Positions 1 through 11,900 of a DNA stretch of 64,000 nt are shown here, in pieces. This DNA comes from Apostichopus japonicus (taxonomy: Eukaryota; Echinodermata; Holothuroidea; Aspidochirotida; Stichopodidae). Each line of letters opens with the position of its first letter. Positions within the stretch are counted from its first letter, which is position 1. Below the pieces are notes generated by a model, which saw nothing but the letters and a program-made list of their open reading frames with translations, searched no databases and was not told where the DNA came from. Made by a program: the position numbers and the translations under genes. The DNA is taken from positions 19,708,376-19,772,375 of the forward strand of contig NC_092567.1 of NCBI RefSeq assembly GCF_037975245.1, written 5' to 3'.

Positions 1-3000
1 GTTTACGATTTGCAGCCTGCTGCAAAAAAGAAAAGGACAATGCTGCTGTCAAATGAGCAACGGACCTTAATCGTTTCACTCAGATGTGAAATGTTCAGAG
101 ATTTCAAATACCCAATGTACGATATTATAAAACGTTATATATATATCGTCAGATGAGCCAAGTCAATGGCGTCTCTGTGAATTATTAAGGACAGAGGTCA
201 ATATAAGATGGATAACTTTATGCAGAATTTGTGCATGGAATAGAGAAGAGTAATTTTAATTTCTTAGGGCAAATTTGATGGAAATATTAGGTCAGCTTCG
301 AAAGGTAAATTGACCACTCGCAAAAGCGACGAACATCTGTGTGTATGTGCTACTTATTAAGTCACCAATATTAGGGTTATTAACGCAACATGATGCGTGT
401 ATTTCTTTCGGCTATATCTTGCAGAAATTCCCTTACAATCAGTGGTAATACTAGTCTTCTCTCATTATCTTTGGGGCAATTTTCGTTTGATCCAATCGAG
501 GCCTAAGAAACTGTTTGATCTTAACGCTATCCCCTTAAACTTTATTATCAATATATAATATTTGATCAGTTTCTCATCATCCGCGAGTCAAATTCCATTT
601 TCAACAAAATTGCCAGACTGATTGCCCCCAACTTATCAATGTTGTGCACAATTCGCTGATTCATCACTGACTAAAACAAGAAGCAGTATTTCTTATAATA
701 GTTACAAAAGTGCCTGGAGAAAAGAGGCTAGTGTTGGCAAACAAGAGAACGTATATATATACGCTAGTTAACGTCGTGTTGTCAATACTGATTAGTACAT
801 TCCATCAGTTTTTAGAGCTAGATTAATATCATATCGTATAACATGTTTACTACCACAGATCCATGATTGTACTGCGAAAACGGCCTCTAATCATTTTCAG
901 AGAACTTGTTTAATTTTTATTTCTGATGATATTTTCTTAATCAGGTATTTCTGAAGTTGGATTCCGGACAAAGTAATTTCACTGAATGAACTAAAAATTT
1001 AACAAACGTGGAAGCTGTGATGAATTGTTAAACGCTGCTATTATGTACTGTTCTAATTGGTTATAAAATTGCACATCTTCTACTTCGACCAGGGCAGTGA
1101 TACCCGCTAGAAACGGTATCTAATTGCATTTGAACATTTAAAAAAATCTATACTAGTTACTTGGACTTCTAAGTGAAAAACATGCTTAGAACGTTTACAA
1201 TTGTCAAAGTATTTCAAATTTGGAACCGATGGTTGTTACCGTAGCCTGGAACCGCTTATCATGAACTCCATGTTTGGTTCTTTCTTTCGTAAACTTCACA
1301 TAAAGACAAAGAAACACAGGTCATTAAGCATGAAAATAAAAAAGTAAAGATGGATCTCAACTTGTAATTTATTCAAAGGTCTTTGCGAGAATCAACAAAG
1401 TAATAGTTTCTTTACTTTTTCTGCAATATTTATACTTGAAATTGTTTAACGTAAATCTTAATAATTTTATTAACTACAAATTTATCCAGCATATGACCCA
1501 ACCGTTTTCCAAGGGTAGTAAAATTCATCAGAACGGTATTGCATCGATATTCACGGAGGTTGAAAACATCGACTGTAATACAGACGCCACAGGCTGGAGA
1601 AATCTCCGTTCTGTTTTAATTAAAATAAAAAGAACCGTGAATTCGAACAAGGAGCAAGAACGAATAGTATGTTAAATAACAATGTCACATTAATCTTTCC
1701 GCATATCAAATATCAACTTCAAGTACTGCTTAGTTTCTATGATATTCGTCCAAGTATTCCTACGGAAGTGACAAGGATCGTTTGAAATACTCGTGCAAAT
1801 GTCAAATTGTGGGCAATTACAGGTTGTTTGTGATGTATACAGGTGGGGGCTGTTCTATTATCTTCTATTATGTTCATTCTCCCATCACTGTTGTAATAAG
1901 AAAGTGTTGGGAGTGTTATTTTGCACAATGAAGTTGAATGATAGAAGTCTGTGAAATCCACACAGCAAATATGCTTGGCAGGTGTAATTTTGATCTCGGA
2001 TTGTCGTATGTCATACCAAGTGAATATTGGTCTTCTCCAGTTCAGAGAACGAAAACCTTCAAAAATTACAATAATTAATAGGTAAAATAAGGCCTTGCAG
2101 ACAGTGGCTACATTCAGCGTTTATATGTATTCTGGACACAATGAGTTAGTAATTTATTTTATATTCGAGAGAAAGCCATGGATAAAGTGATTTTCAGATA
2201 AAGACAGGAATTTAGAAATGAAATGTTAATGCTGATCCATAAATTACCCGACTTCCAATTATTGATGCTTTCCTAAATACCAGCGAAAGTAGAATTTAAT
2301 CTAAAATGTATTTGTTTCAAATGTACGTAAATTGAATGGGATATTGATCAAGATTTTATTACTTTTCACGTCGATATGCTTATACGAAACCTTTGCCAAG
2401 AGAGTTGTGTTTTGTAATAATAATATAACATACCTTCAAGAAATCTTAAGAGAATCCGAAAGACTAGCAAAACATTTGAAGTTGCGAAATAACATGTACA
2501 TTCTTAAACACATGGCATCAGCAAAAAAGTTTAATTAAGGTCTCTGCCGTTTGTAAAAGAATAAATATTGATGTAGTCGAATGCAAATTGTTAAAGATAA
2601 TTAATTGTTTGTTTAATATTGAGTGGAAACAAATCCGAAAGTAGCAAGTTAATGAATGATCGCGATGTAATTATATAATTAGACCACACTATCACTCATT
2701 GTCTTGTTCTAATAAGTGCAATATATTTCAGACTTGTGTCGACTATTACCATTATAACGATTTGATCTTTTAAGAAGAAATTATCTTCACGTGTAATCAA
2801 GCCAAATTATCAAGCTTAGACAAAATTAAGCACATCAATTTTTGTTAAACTTCTTTTCTGTCATTAGCCATTCTCAAATTCATCAGTAATTTATACAAAT
2901 CATTTTAGTATCTATTAATGGACGAGAGGAAATATACATTATATGTCAAACGAATTAACTGAAATTACAGGAGCAAAGACAAAGAGTGAGAGAGTCTTCG

Positions 3001-3066
3001 TGTAATGAATACAATGGACGTGGCCTAGTGCTTAAGATAATCTCAATAACTTCAAAAAACAACTGT
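1..3066. other. No recognisable gene
   Basis: AT-rich sequence with only short open frames. A hydrophobic frame at 2332-2538 lacks an ATG. The part just below 3067 should contain the 3' UTR of the kisspeptin-type gene, of unknown length. Confidence 0.6.
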
Positions 3067-3524
3067 TCATTTTCCGAAGGGAAGAAGGGGTGGGCGTGCA
3101 CGTGACTTGTTCTTGTTTTTCACAGCTGATTTTCGCGTATTCCTGACAGTCGAGAAAGTTTGCCTTTGTACCCTTTTCCCGAATGGAAGCGTCCTGTAAT
3201 GGGCGTTTCTATTCGGTTGCCGTCCCCGGCGTTCAACATCTTCACATGATGCTTCCAGGCAATCTAGGCTCCCAGCACGCTTTTCGTCTATGGGTCTTCC
3301 ATTATTAGAGAGGGATTCAAAAATCAACTCTGCCGTATCGTCAGCGTCAATTACATCTTCACCGTCGTTCTCGGCGAGCAAATTTTCAAGAATTGGTATA
3401 TTTACAGCAAGGTCATCTTCGTCTTGTTCTCCAGTAAACTGCTCTTGGTACGTATCATCAGATAATAATCCAGCGATAAGTTTAAGAACCCTCTCTCTGG
3501 CGTCGTCTAACCTGTCCTCGTAAT
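3067..3524 (-). CDS. kiss: Terminal coding exon of the kisspeptin-type precursor (both mature peptides)
   Basis: The acceptor is ACTGCTATCTTTCTTCTCACCTTGAAG, a good pyrimidine tract with the AG at 3526-3525. The exon opens at 3524 in the phase left by the upstream exon and runs open for 152 codons to TGA at 3069-3067. It encodes the acidic spacer and both peptides. The first peptide is at 3276-3181, followed by GKR. The second ends at 3076, followed by Gly-Lys and the stop. There is no ATG in this frame within the exon, so it depends on the upstream signal-peptide exon. A poly(A) signal is not obvious immediately downstream; the nearest AATAAA on this strand lies several hundred bases away near 2355. 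Confidence 0.9.
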
Positions 3525-6500
3525 CTTCAAGGTGAGAAGAAAGATAGCAGTGTTCAGATTTAAGTGTTATTGTTACTATTATATTGTTTTACTAAATATC
3601 AAGTATGCATAATTGTAATCTTATCATGCCATATGGAATCCTGGGAGGAAATTGTGATATAAAACATAGGACAATGAAAAGAACCTAAGTGACGCAGAGA
3701 AATCAATGTCTGACTAAAAGTTTAAACATCTTATGACAATGGTAGACTCGGATTCCGAATGAATAAACTGACGTGGCTGTTGCCTTTGTCGTTCAGTGGT
3801 CACCTGACAAAGGACGCAGAAAGAACCCGTCGGCTAGGTAACATGTATTAAAATCTTGGATTATAACATTCTTTCCTTTATCATTCAGCTGCACACAAAT
3901 TTGAGTTCTTAGAAATATTTGAACGCCTACACGAAAAATTGACTAATTAACGGAGAAATCTGATCTGATTACCATGACAATACTTTTGAACAATGATCGT
4001 CCTCAGATTTTAGTAATTTTGTATCTTCCTTTTTTTGGGGGGTCAAACAAAGAGGCCATTTTAAGGAAGTTCTTTTACCTGTTGGTCTGAAATGTCTTCA
4101 AATCAATGTAATACATGTGAATCATTGTCCTTTAATTTTTGATATCTGGTTATAGTTAATAGAGGCTTGAGTGCATGTTCATACACTCTCCCCATAAAAG
4201 CATGCAGCCAAACGTGTATCCCGTGGACAAAACTGTCTACGTCCATTTTTTGCCCTTCAGGCGAGACTATCCAACAACAGGAATGTCTCGGTGGATTGAT
4301 ATTTGCACTTCCTTCGGTGCCTAACAGGGAATCGATAGAAAAGCTCTGTCTTCCCGTTCCTGTTCCCGTGGAAAGGATGCACTTTGTAAAGTGCTGCACA
4401 TCGAGCGGAAAGTCTGTTCTATTTGGTGGTTCTGGTTGATACAAAGGTTTTATTTACTTATTTGTATTCTTTTGCTCAATGACAATTCGCCACAGATAAA
4501 GAAGGACTCGTCAGTAAGAAGTAGTTCATGCATTTCTAGAATGTTCTTATTTCTTTGGCATATGCTGTTACATTGTCGTTGCACAACATCGGCAACTACC
4601 TTGTAATATTAGTGAAGATGATTGACAGTAGGATATAATTCTAACAGATGCACCGAGAAATTACATAAAGAGGAAACGCAAAGTTTGGTTTTCAACTTTA
4701 GATTTCAAACTCGAACCAGAACAATCAGGAAGGATATCGCAATGATTTGCCCCTTTCAGAGGCCCTTTCTTAAAATCAACCACCCTCTTATGAGCGATAT
4801 CAAATACATTAGTGGATACACAATAGGGCTCTGTATGGAATGACGTCGTTCATGCATCATCGTCTACATTGTCCATATCATCGAACAGTGACGTGACACT
4901 GAGAAGGCGTTTGTAAGTCGCTTTAAACATATTCGAACCATTGCAGTCATTGAGTCCATGAACGAAACCTGAACGGACTGATATTCTGGCCATAGGCACT
5001 TCTATTCATCTTATTTTACGAACAAAATCTGAACAAAACAATTCCATCACAACTTACGCAATTGGATTGTACTTGCAAATTTCTACAGAAAGAGGTTAGT
5101 AAAACCTTAAGCCTATGTAACACAAGACAGATGGGACAATGTATTCATGTTTGGAAGAGAAACTGAGAAATGAGAAAACGTCCGACGTATACGTTACTGT
5201 TTGTATAAGTAATTTGTTAATCAATTGCTCACTTTATCAATCAATGCGTCAATCAATCAATCAATCCCATCGTATGGTGTTCTGAGTATCCAAGGGGGGC
5301 CCGTCTGACCTATTCTCATGTTCGTTTTGATCCAAAGTAACGTGTTAACGACAAGCAGTTGTTATTTAGTGGTGTGCGTATGGTGATGGATAATAAAAAA
5401 CTACCAGTATTTTCTTTCGCCAGTTTCACCACATTTAATGTGTTTGAGCTAATGTTAGACTCCAATTGATCAAAATATGATGCCGTGTTACAAAACAAAT
5501 TAGACCTTAGACATCTTGTTCATTCTAAGCAATCAACAATTATTTTATTTCATATCTTTGTATCCTAAGTTTGCATGACCTCGATTAGCTTTGCGTTTGT
5601 CTTGTCATCTTCATTTCATATATGATGTTGATAATGATATTATTCAGCAATTGTGTGCACTGTCAAGTTATAATATTATTCATGTACCTTTGTGTGAATT
5701 AGCTTTGCATGTAGCTGGAATAAAGCTTTTAATTATTTCACCAACTGACCGTAGATCAACTGGAAATCAACGAATTAGGGTCAATATATTAAGCAGCCTA
5801 TAGTGTTTTTTGAACTCACAGTGCGGACTATATGTTTCACTTTAAGATAAGTACTATATTGTCTGAAACGAAAATTTCTTTAATGTGAAACGTAAAATAA
5901 TGTTTGATAAAACGATAAAACCAATTGTTGTTGACAGTGCATCTGTGAGTTGTGGTGATTATCGTTGTATTAGCCATGATTGATACTTCCTACCAAACTA
6001 CAACATCCTCCCTCAAAAGCAAAAAGAAGAGGAAAAATAGAAAGACAAACTATAACTAACAAAAAACCCATGCGGACAATGATCAAATATTTGTTATTGC
6101 CTGAAATAAGGGCAAACAAATAATCCATCTAATGTCAGAACAACTTCACTTAGTGTAAGAAGGAACAGCGCTGATGTTTTATCTCGACGACTAATCATGG
6201 GCGGATTGTCAATGAATAACAAGGTCTTCTGGCACATCTTTCGCCTAATTAATTCGCCGTCCAGACGTGACTCATCGTAACAATATAAAAAAAATTATAC
6301 AATAACTCTTTCCAAAGTATATATAAAGCTTTCTTTCTAAATGAGAGAACAAGTTGAAAACGGCAGTTACGTATTTTTACGGAACATTTAGTCTATACTT
6401 CTTACCTTGTTTTACAGCTGTCGTCATTTTTATATTGAAATGCTGTTCGCAACCAATGTCCTAAACAATAAACATTAAACAATAATTGCTAGCATGGATT

Positions 6501-8920
6501 GACTTAGGCTGTTCTATGTCGACGCTGAATGACTTGAAAGAAAGGGCGAACGTTATGATTTGTTTCGTTGATTTGTTTTAATTTTTTTACGCTGGTCTAA
6601 ATTTATCGATGGAGCGTGTCACGAGAGAAATACAGGGTCTTTTTGTTGCATAACTCACAGTAAGATACGTGTATGAATGTTGTTTCTCTTGCACGTTTTT
6701 AAACCTTAAATGACTGATTAATATGGAAGAGATGACAAATTATTCAATAAATACAGAATCAGGACATTGTTTAGCACGAGACCGTTATAATGAAATGAAA
6801 GAGATCACTATATTAATATTAAACTTTCTTAAACTGGTTGGTTATTGCCAATTTAAAATCAGGAAGTTTGAAATAAGCAATTTCGTAAAGATGACTTATT
6901 TTAAAGGAGGAAGTACCTTTACTAAGCTTATGTTAGGGAATACCATTTCGTTTTGTTTTACATAATAGTGGTTAAAAGTGGATAAAAATTTTTGTTTACC
7001 CTTTCTTTTTCTCTATTGATCATTCAATGTGAATATTACCGGGGTTGACACAAGTCACATTAAGGATTGTAATATTATAGATCGAGCATTTGAGAACATA
7101 CTTACAGACAATTTAAGATACTTGCATCTGTGACTGGATGATTTAAGAACTACAGTTTTTTCCATGTCTCCAGTCTCGTTTGTGATGTGACTTTTAACCT
7201 GAGATATCTCCCAAGCGGACTTAATTTTATTGTCAGATATGGGAGATTTGTGTGAGGAATCACATCGACCGTCAATACGATGGTTAGATTGCTTTTTAGT
7301 CTAAAAGAACGTGATAATGAGATAGCAGTTGCCGACGTAAAATATATTATCAATTTATATATCTCTCAAATCTCTGAGCATATGTTCTTTATATGAAAGA
7401 GGTAACAACGGAAAGCCAAATGTAAGCTTTTGAAATAATGAAATCCCACAAGAAGGTCATGATGAGATTAGCAGTTTTTAACCTAACTTTGATATTTTTC
7501 TCACGTTTCTCTTCACATATTCTTTAATTGAATGAGGTAACGTAGAACAGTCAAAGGTCAATCTCTGAACTACATTGGAAATCAGATGGAAAGGACTCAA
7601 GTTGATAAACATTTAACCTTTTTAAAAGGTTAGTTAAATTTCTCAGTCGTAATCTTAATATAAGTGTGCATGGATCAACCAGATTCACATTCACAGCATA
7701 AATGATTGAATTAGATTTATTGGATTCGTGTGGTATTACTTGAGCCTTAGGGTGGGGAAAGGTAAACTTAGTCTTTCTCAAACGAATTTTCGAAACTAGA
7801 TTAAAATGCTGACGGATTTACCAAGCACGTCGTGAAAACGCTTAATTAAAAAAGATTTGTAAAAAGACGAAACGTATCTAACCTAAAAAACATCTGCATA
7901 TTGGACTAACTTGACCAGGTATATCCCTCCAGGTGTCGCGAAAGCCATTCTCGTTCAAATTTGAATACTGCGAGTGGTACAATTTAATACGCATGTACCG
8001 TATGTCAGATCTAACAGCTCAATAGAGTGCGTGAGAACAGTTATTGGATGAAAATATCAATAGCTTTGTTTTTCATTATTTCTGGGAATTCTATCAGAAA
8101 ATCGGAAAACCTTGTAAAAATTGTCATGTTATCTTAAGTATAACTTGCGTAATTGCGTGCACTCACTTTTACGTCCGAATTATTGCAAGTGTGTGATAAT
8201 GTGAGAGCTTAATGTGTACTTATGAAATACTTTAACATTGTTATGTTTACCCACGATTACAACGATTTAATCATCCTACTTTGCTGACGTTTTGGTTATT
8301 ACCGTATTTTAGTTTCAACGCAATTTAGGTTGTACCAATGTCATTGCTTAACATTAAACTGGTATAGGCTTCATGATAGCACTAGTCATTATAAATTGTG
8401 AGCGTTTGCCTTATATATGGAGGAAAAGAAATACTAAAAATAGCTTAGTTTACGAACTTGTATGAAGAAATAATTAATGTTACACAAACTGTAAAAAAAA
8501 TAACATTTTGCATTATAAACGGGGTAGTGGGTAATATTTTAGCAGTTTCCTAGAGAGAGAACCCGTAAATGGGTATTTGCCTATAGTGTATTGATACATT
8601 CAAGCCACGCTGATGCGTTTGTGCCCTACGCCGTGTTCTGTCTCTTTCTGTTCTTCTCTACAGTTAATGTAGCTATGAAAAATGTTTGATCTATATGAGA
8701 CTCACATTCTCCTTATTTACACTTTGTACTCATTATACTTCATTCCGTTTGATCTTTCTCTTCTGAGCTCACTTCCACGCGTGTCTTTTACCTTTCTACA
8801 TCAAATTAATGAAATGATGAGAATATATCACGTACCTTTTAAATTTGTGTCTGCTAGTGATGCGCTAAACACTGTTCCACAGAGCAATGACAGTAGGATC
8901 GGGAATACTATTTTGTCCAT
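3067..8920 (-). CDS. kiss: Kisspeptin-type neuropeptide precursor (two coding exons, minus strand)
   Basis: Joining 8920-8836 to 3524-3067 gives a 180-residue secreted precursor. Residues 1-23 or so form a signal peptide (MDKIVF, then a hydrophobic ILLSLLCGTVFSA core). An acidic spacer follows (about residues 29-109). A KR site at 110-111 precedes a 32-residue peptide at 112-143, which starts AGSLDCLEASC, has Cys117 and Cys122, and ends HYRTLPF with amide donor Gly144 and KR at 145-146. The last segment ends SRARPPLLPF (169-178) with Gly179-Lys180 and then the stop. Splice phase agrees: exon 1 leaves one G, and exon 2 opens with AT to complete an Asp codon. Known of the family: kisspeptin-type precursors in echinoderms carry two amidated peptides, the first often with a Cys pair, acting on GPCRs. 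The peptide ends match my memory of the sea cucumber precursor. No database check was possible. Expression and processing are inferred. Confidence 0.9.
4103..4444 (-). other. Unassigned ORF with an eh1-like FSIDSLLG motif, inside the kisspeptin intron
   Basis: This minus-strand frame is open for 113 codons with no ATG at its head. The motif GRQSFSIDSLLG resembles the engrailed-homology-1 repression motif (F-x-I-x-x-[IL]-[IL]) found near the N-terminus of several homeodomain proteins. No homeodomain is visible nearby. A possible donor (GAGA before GTGTAT) follows the residues FMGR. The overlapping plus-strand frame (4167-4439) is also open, so an open frame here may be chance in a locally more GC-rich patch. 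It could be a nested exon, an alternative exon of the surrounding gene, or nothing. Confidence 0.25.
5220..5270. repeat. Short (CAAT)n-like microsatellite
   Basis: Runs of TCAA/CAAT units, imperfect at the left and regular from about 5249 to 5265. Confidence 0.7.
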
Positions 8921-8946
8921 TGCATAGAGCCTCCTTCCTTGATTAC
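8837..8946 (-). CDS. kiss: Signal-peptide exon of the kisspeptin-type precursor, with 5' UTR part
   Basis: Reading down the minus strand, a pyrimidine-rich acceptor (TTTCTTCTTATACCTCAG) ends at 8947. The exon then holds a short 5' UTR and an ATG at 8920-8918 that encodes 28 complete residues with a classic signal peptide. It ends AAAAG before a strong donor GTACGTGA; the last exon base is 8836. Because an acceptor lies upstream of the ATG, at least one non-coding 5' exon and the promoter must lie further up the minus strand, at coordinates above 8960. I could not locate it. An earlier out-of-frame ATG sits at 8925-8923. Confidence 0.85.
8908..8925 (-). promoter_or_regulatory. Short upstream ORF overlapping the kisspeptin start codon
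   Basis: An ATG at 8925-8923 opens a 5-codon reading frame (MQWTK, stop at 8910-8908) that overlaps the precursor ATG at 8920 in another frame. This arrangement could lower translation initiation at the main start. That effect is inferred only; the overlap itself is seen directly. Confidence 0.45.
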
Positions 8947-8959
8947 CTGAGGTATAAGA

Positions 8960-11900
8960 AGAAATGAAAATATTCCTTTAATTACGAAATTAGTTACTTT
9001 TCTTCTCGAAAAACAATGAGAAGATCTGTTGGTATTTATAACTTCGCCATGATCTTATTAACTTCATTCACGAAGGGAACTTATTACATTTTACGAAAGC
9101 AAAAAACAACGACGTCTTTATTTCGGCCGTAGGTAACGATACAAACCATCAAAACGTGTTTAGGACATTCTGCTAAATTCAGGTTGTCTTAGTTGTTCTT
9201 TCCGAAACTAAACATTGCTTTATCTAATTGACAGTTACCGTAAACGTATGTAAGTAATATCATCAAATGTCATATCAAATACAAACGGAAGAAATTAATG
9301 TCATGCATTGTCTGTACCATTATACACAAAAAACGTTTAATTGATCCTCAAGGAAAGATCAATTTGAATTAACGTCACTCTCGAATTTTCCTGTTCGGAT
9401 ATTTCCCTCTTTATGTTCTGTGAAATAAAATGTCAACATTGAAGACGGATTTTTTATAAATAGTTATGACATCATATGTAAAACTGAACCTAACCTGTGG
9501 ACAAGAAAGCAAGTTCTTGGTAAATTTCTCACCGAAGGATTTGTTGGTTGGTCTATTCTTTGTGTCGTATTTGTGCACTATCAATTACGTGGGTGACGTA
9601 TTTTACATCTCTTTGTCCTCACGAAGTCGCAGGCTGGTCGAAATGGTATATTAAACATACTTCAAAACCACTAAATCGATCAGGCAGTGACGTAACTTCT
9701 GCTTGTTTCGTCATGAGATGACCATTAGTATTTAAATAATTACACCCGAGTACTGCAGCGATGATGTTATTATACGATGATGTTGCTTGATTGACAATAT
9801 TAAGTGGTGTCTCGTCAAACAACAAAGATAACACAAAATAAAATGCGAAATCTTTATTGTTTTAGTTATCGCTCATTGCTAACGGAAGCAAACGATGGAA
9901 CCTTTGTATGGATAAGATTTTTTTCTTCTAAGGATGACTTTGAATACTTAACTGCTCGTAATGTTTCTATAATTATTTATTTCAGAATATTTAACTGTAA
10001 AATATGCAGTCTCTGGAAAGCTTCTTAAGGCGAAGTAAATTATGATGTTTACTCTTCAGTACTGACCACATGTTAATATTACACCATTGTTGTAGGAATT
10101 CTAAAATTTTAAGCATAACATGTTCTTTCAAGTTCACATAAGCATCAGCACCCTGACATGACATTAACATTATTCTTTGCTTGACAACTTTGTAATGCAC
10201 TGTAATCAATGTATGTTATTACAGCCCATAAAAGTCTTGTTCCATAATTGAGCTTTGTTTTGCATCTGAAGAAGTAACCAAATGGTTTGCTTGGGCAAAA
10301 TCAAAACAGCATAAACAGTAAACACTAAAGCCGTTAGAAGGTAAATTGCTAATTATGTATTGTGCGTAGTCTGGGAGTGTCAATTTACTGACAGCTTCAA
10401 AGAAAGAAAGTTGAGCCCTTACCAGGTTTTCTCACACTCTTAAGTTGCCGGATTAACACGAAATGCTGTTATTATAATTAAATTGCTCCAATGAAATCTT
10501 GATGAAATAGCATCTCTCGCTGTTGCACTGTTTGAAGTAAACGTCTCTATCGCGCTACTAGCTTTTAAGTAGATATAATGATCGCAAATTGTTCTTGGTT
10601 GTTACCGAAGAGACAGTGAATGTTGAAGCACGTGCGCACTATTTATCTAGTGACAAATCAATTAAGTTCATGTCCTCGTTGCAGCTTTTTCCGTTTCGTT
10701 ACTGGCGTGATGTGCAATGATGTTTTTTTCACTGTCAGATCCATTGGTTTTTCACTGAACTCAACATAGGGGTCAATGCTTCGCACGAGATACATAATGT
10801 TCATAACTTATTTCTGTTTCGTTTCAACCAAGTTAGTCAAATCACTGTTGATTTTTCAACGTAATAACTTATAACCGTCTGTTGTGTTGTTGATGTATGC
10901 ATAAGCTGAAGTTTTTGTTGAAATGTAAGCAAAGCTTATCTCACTTCCTGAAGATGATTACCTTTTCTGGCGTAGCTTTATTGCCATATATTTTTGTCCA
11001 TATATTTACGTGAAGGTACCTTGTCAATCCAACCTTCGCCCATGACGACACTTGTTGATTTAGCATTTGTTTTGTTTAACTTACTTGCAAGGCCAAACTG
11101 TGAACTTCAAGGTAACACATTAACACTTACTTGATGTAACGTCGGTACGAGTTTGTCAAACTTGTCAGAAAACGATTTATGTAAGCTTCGCCCATGAACT
11201 GTTAATTAATATCACCTTGCCCGCAATTTTCCATTTCCGTATCACCGTGCCCTTCATTGACCTCATCGCGGGTGAACTTCCATCACCTCTTCGTTTCCAA
11301 TCTGCCATTCGTAAAGTCAACAACCTGTAAATGGTATCTTCCAATGAAACTATCCTACCAAGGAGGTTTGGGGTGTTAACCGTTCTGTAATGGTAATCCT
11401 AATTACATTTATGTTCTCATCTGGTGTTTGCTTAAAGAAATTCATTCTTGACAATACATTCGATTAGATCCTGTATTTGATTGATTTGTACAAATCAGTA
11501 GGTAATCATCTTTGAACCAATTATTATTATTATTATTATTGTAATGAAGACTTAGCAAACGACAACTTCATAGTATTGATGGGGAAACACTATTCTATAC
11601 TGATAGTACTAATTTAATTAATATTGTGAACATTTACATTCTAGTATATAGTTACCTGGTATGAACGTATTGAGTTTCTGACGAGATGACTCAATGTGCA
11701 TATGTTCCATTTTTATTGAATTCAAACGACTGGAAACTTATGCAACCTAATAGGTTGTCCATTTGATTCCTAGTAACTCGCTAATTTAGGAGATGAGATT
11801 AACTTTGAATTATAGAACTCGCTACTTATGTTGTTAAGCCACTTGGTATTTACATTTTATTACATACGAGCTAGTGGTTACATTAGCACGTGGTCGTCCA

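Larger units (their letters stand above)
3525..8835 (-). other. Long intron of the kisspeptin-type gene
   Basis: The 5.3-kb interval lies between donor GTACGTGA (8835) and the acceptor ending at 3525. Apart from the eh1-like ORF, a microexon-like site at 5058-5082 and a short CAAT-rich stretch at 5220-5270, I see no recognisable gene, SINE or transposon in it. Confidence 0.75.

Noticed and set aside
2332-2538. Signal-peptide-like start (NGILIKILLLFTSICLYETFA)
   Set aside because: The frame has no ATG, begins at a TTG, and no convincing acceptor supplies one.
3290-3523. Plus-strand 77-codon Ser-rich frame
   Set aside because: It is the complement of the acidic spacer of the kisspeptin-type precursor; the minus strand has splice sites and peptide cleavage sites.
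8682-8927. Plus-strand 81-codon frame
   Set aside because: It covers the signal-peptide exon on the wrong strand; the minus strand has the ATG, hydrophobic core, acceptor and donor.
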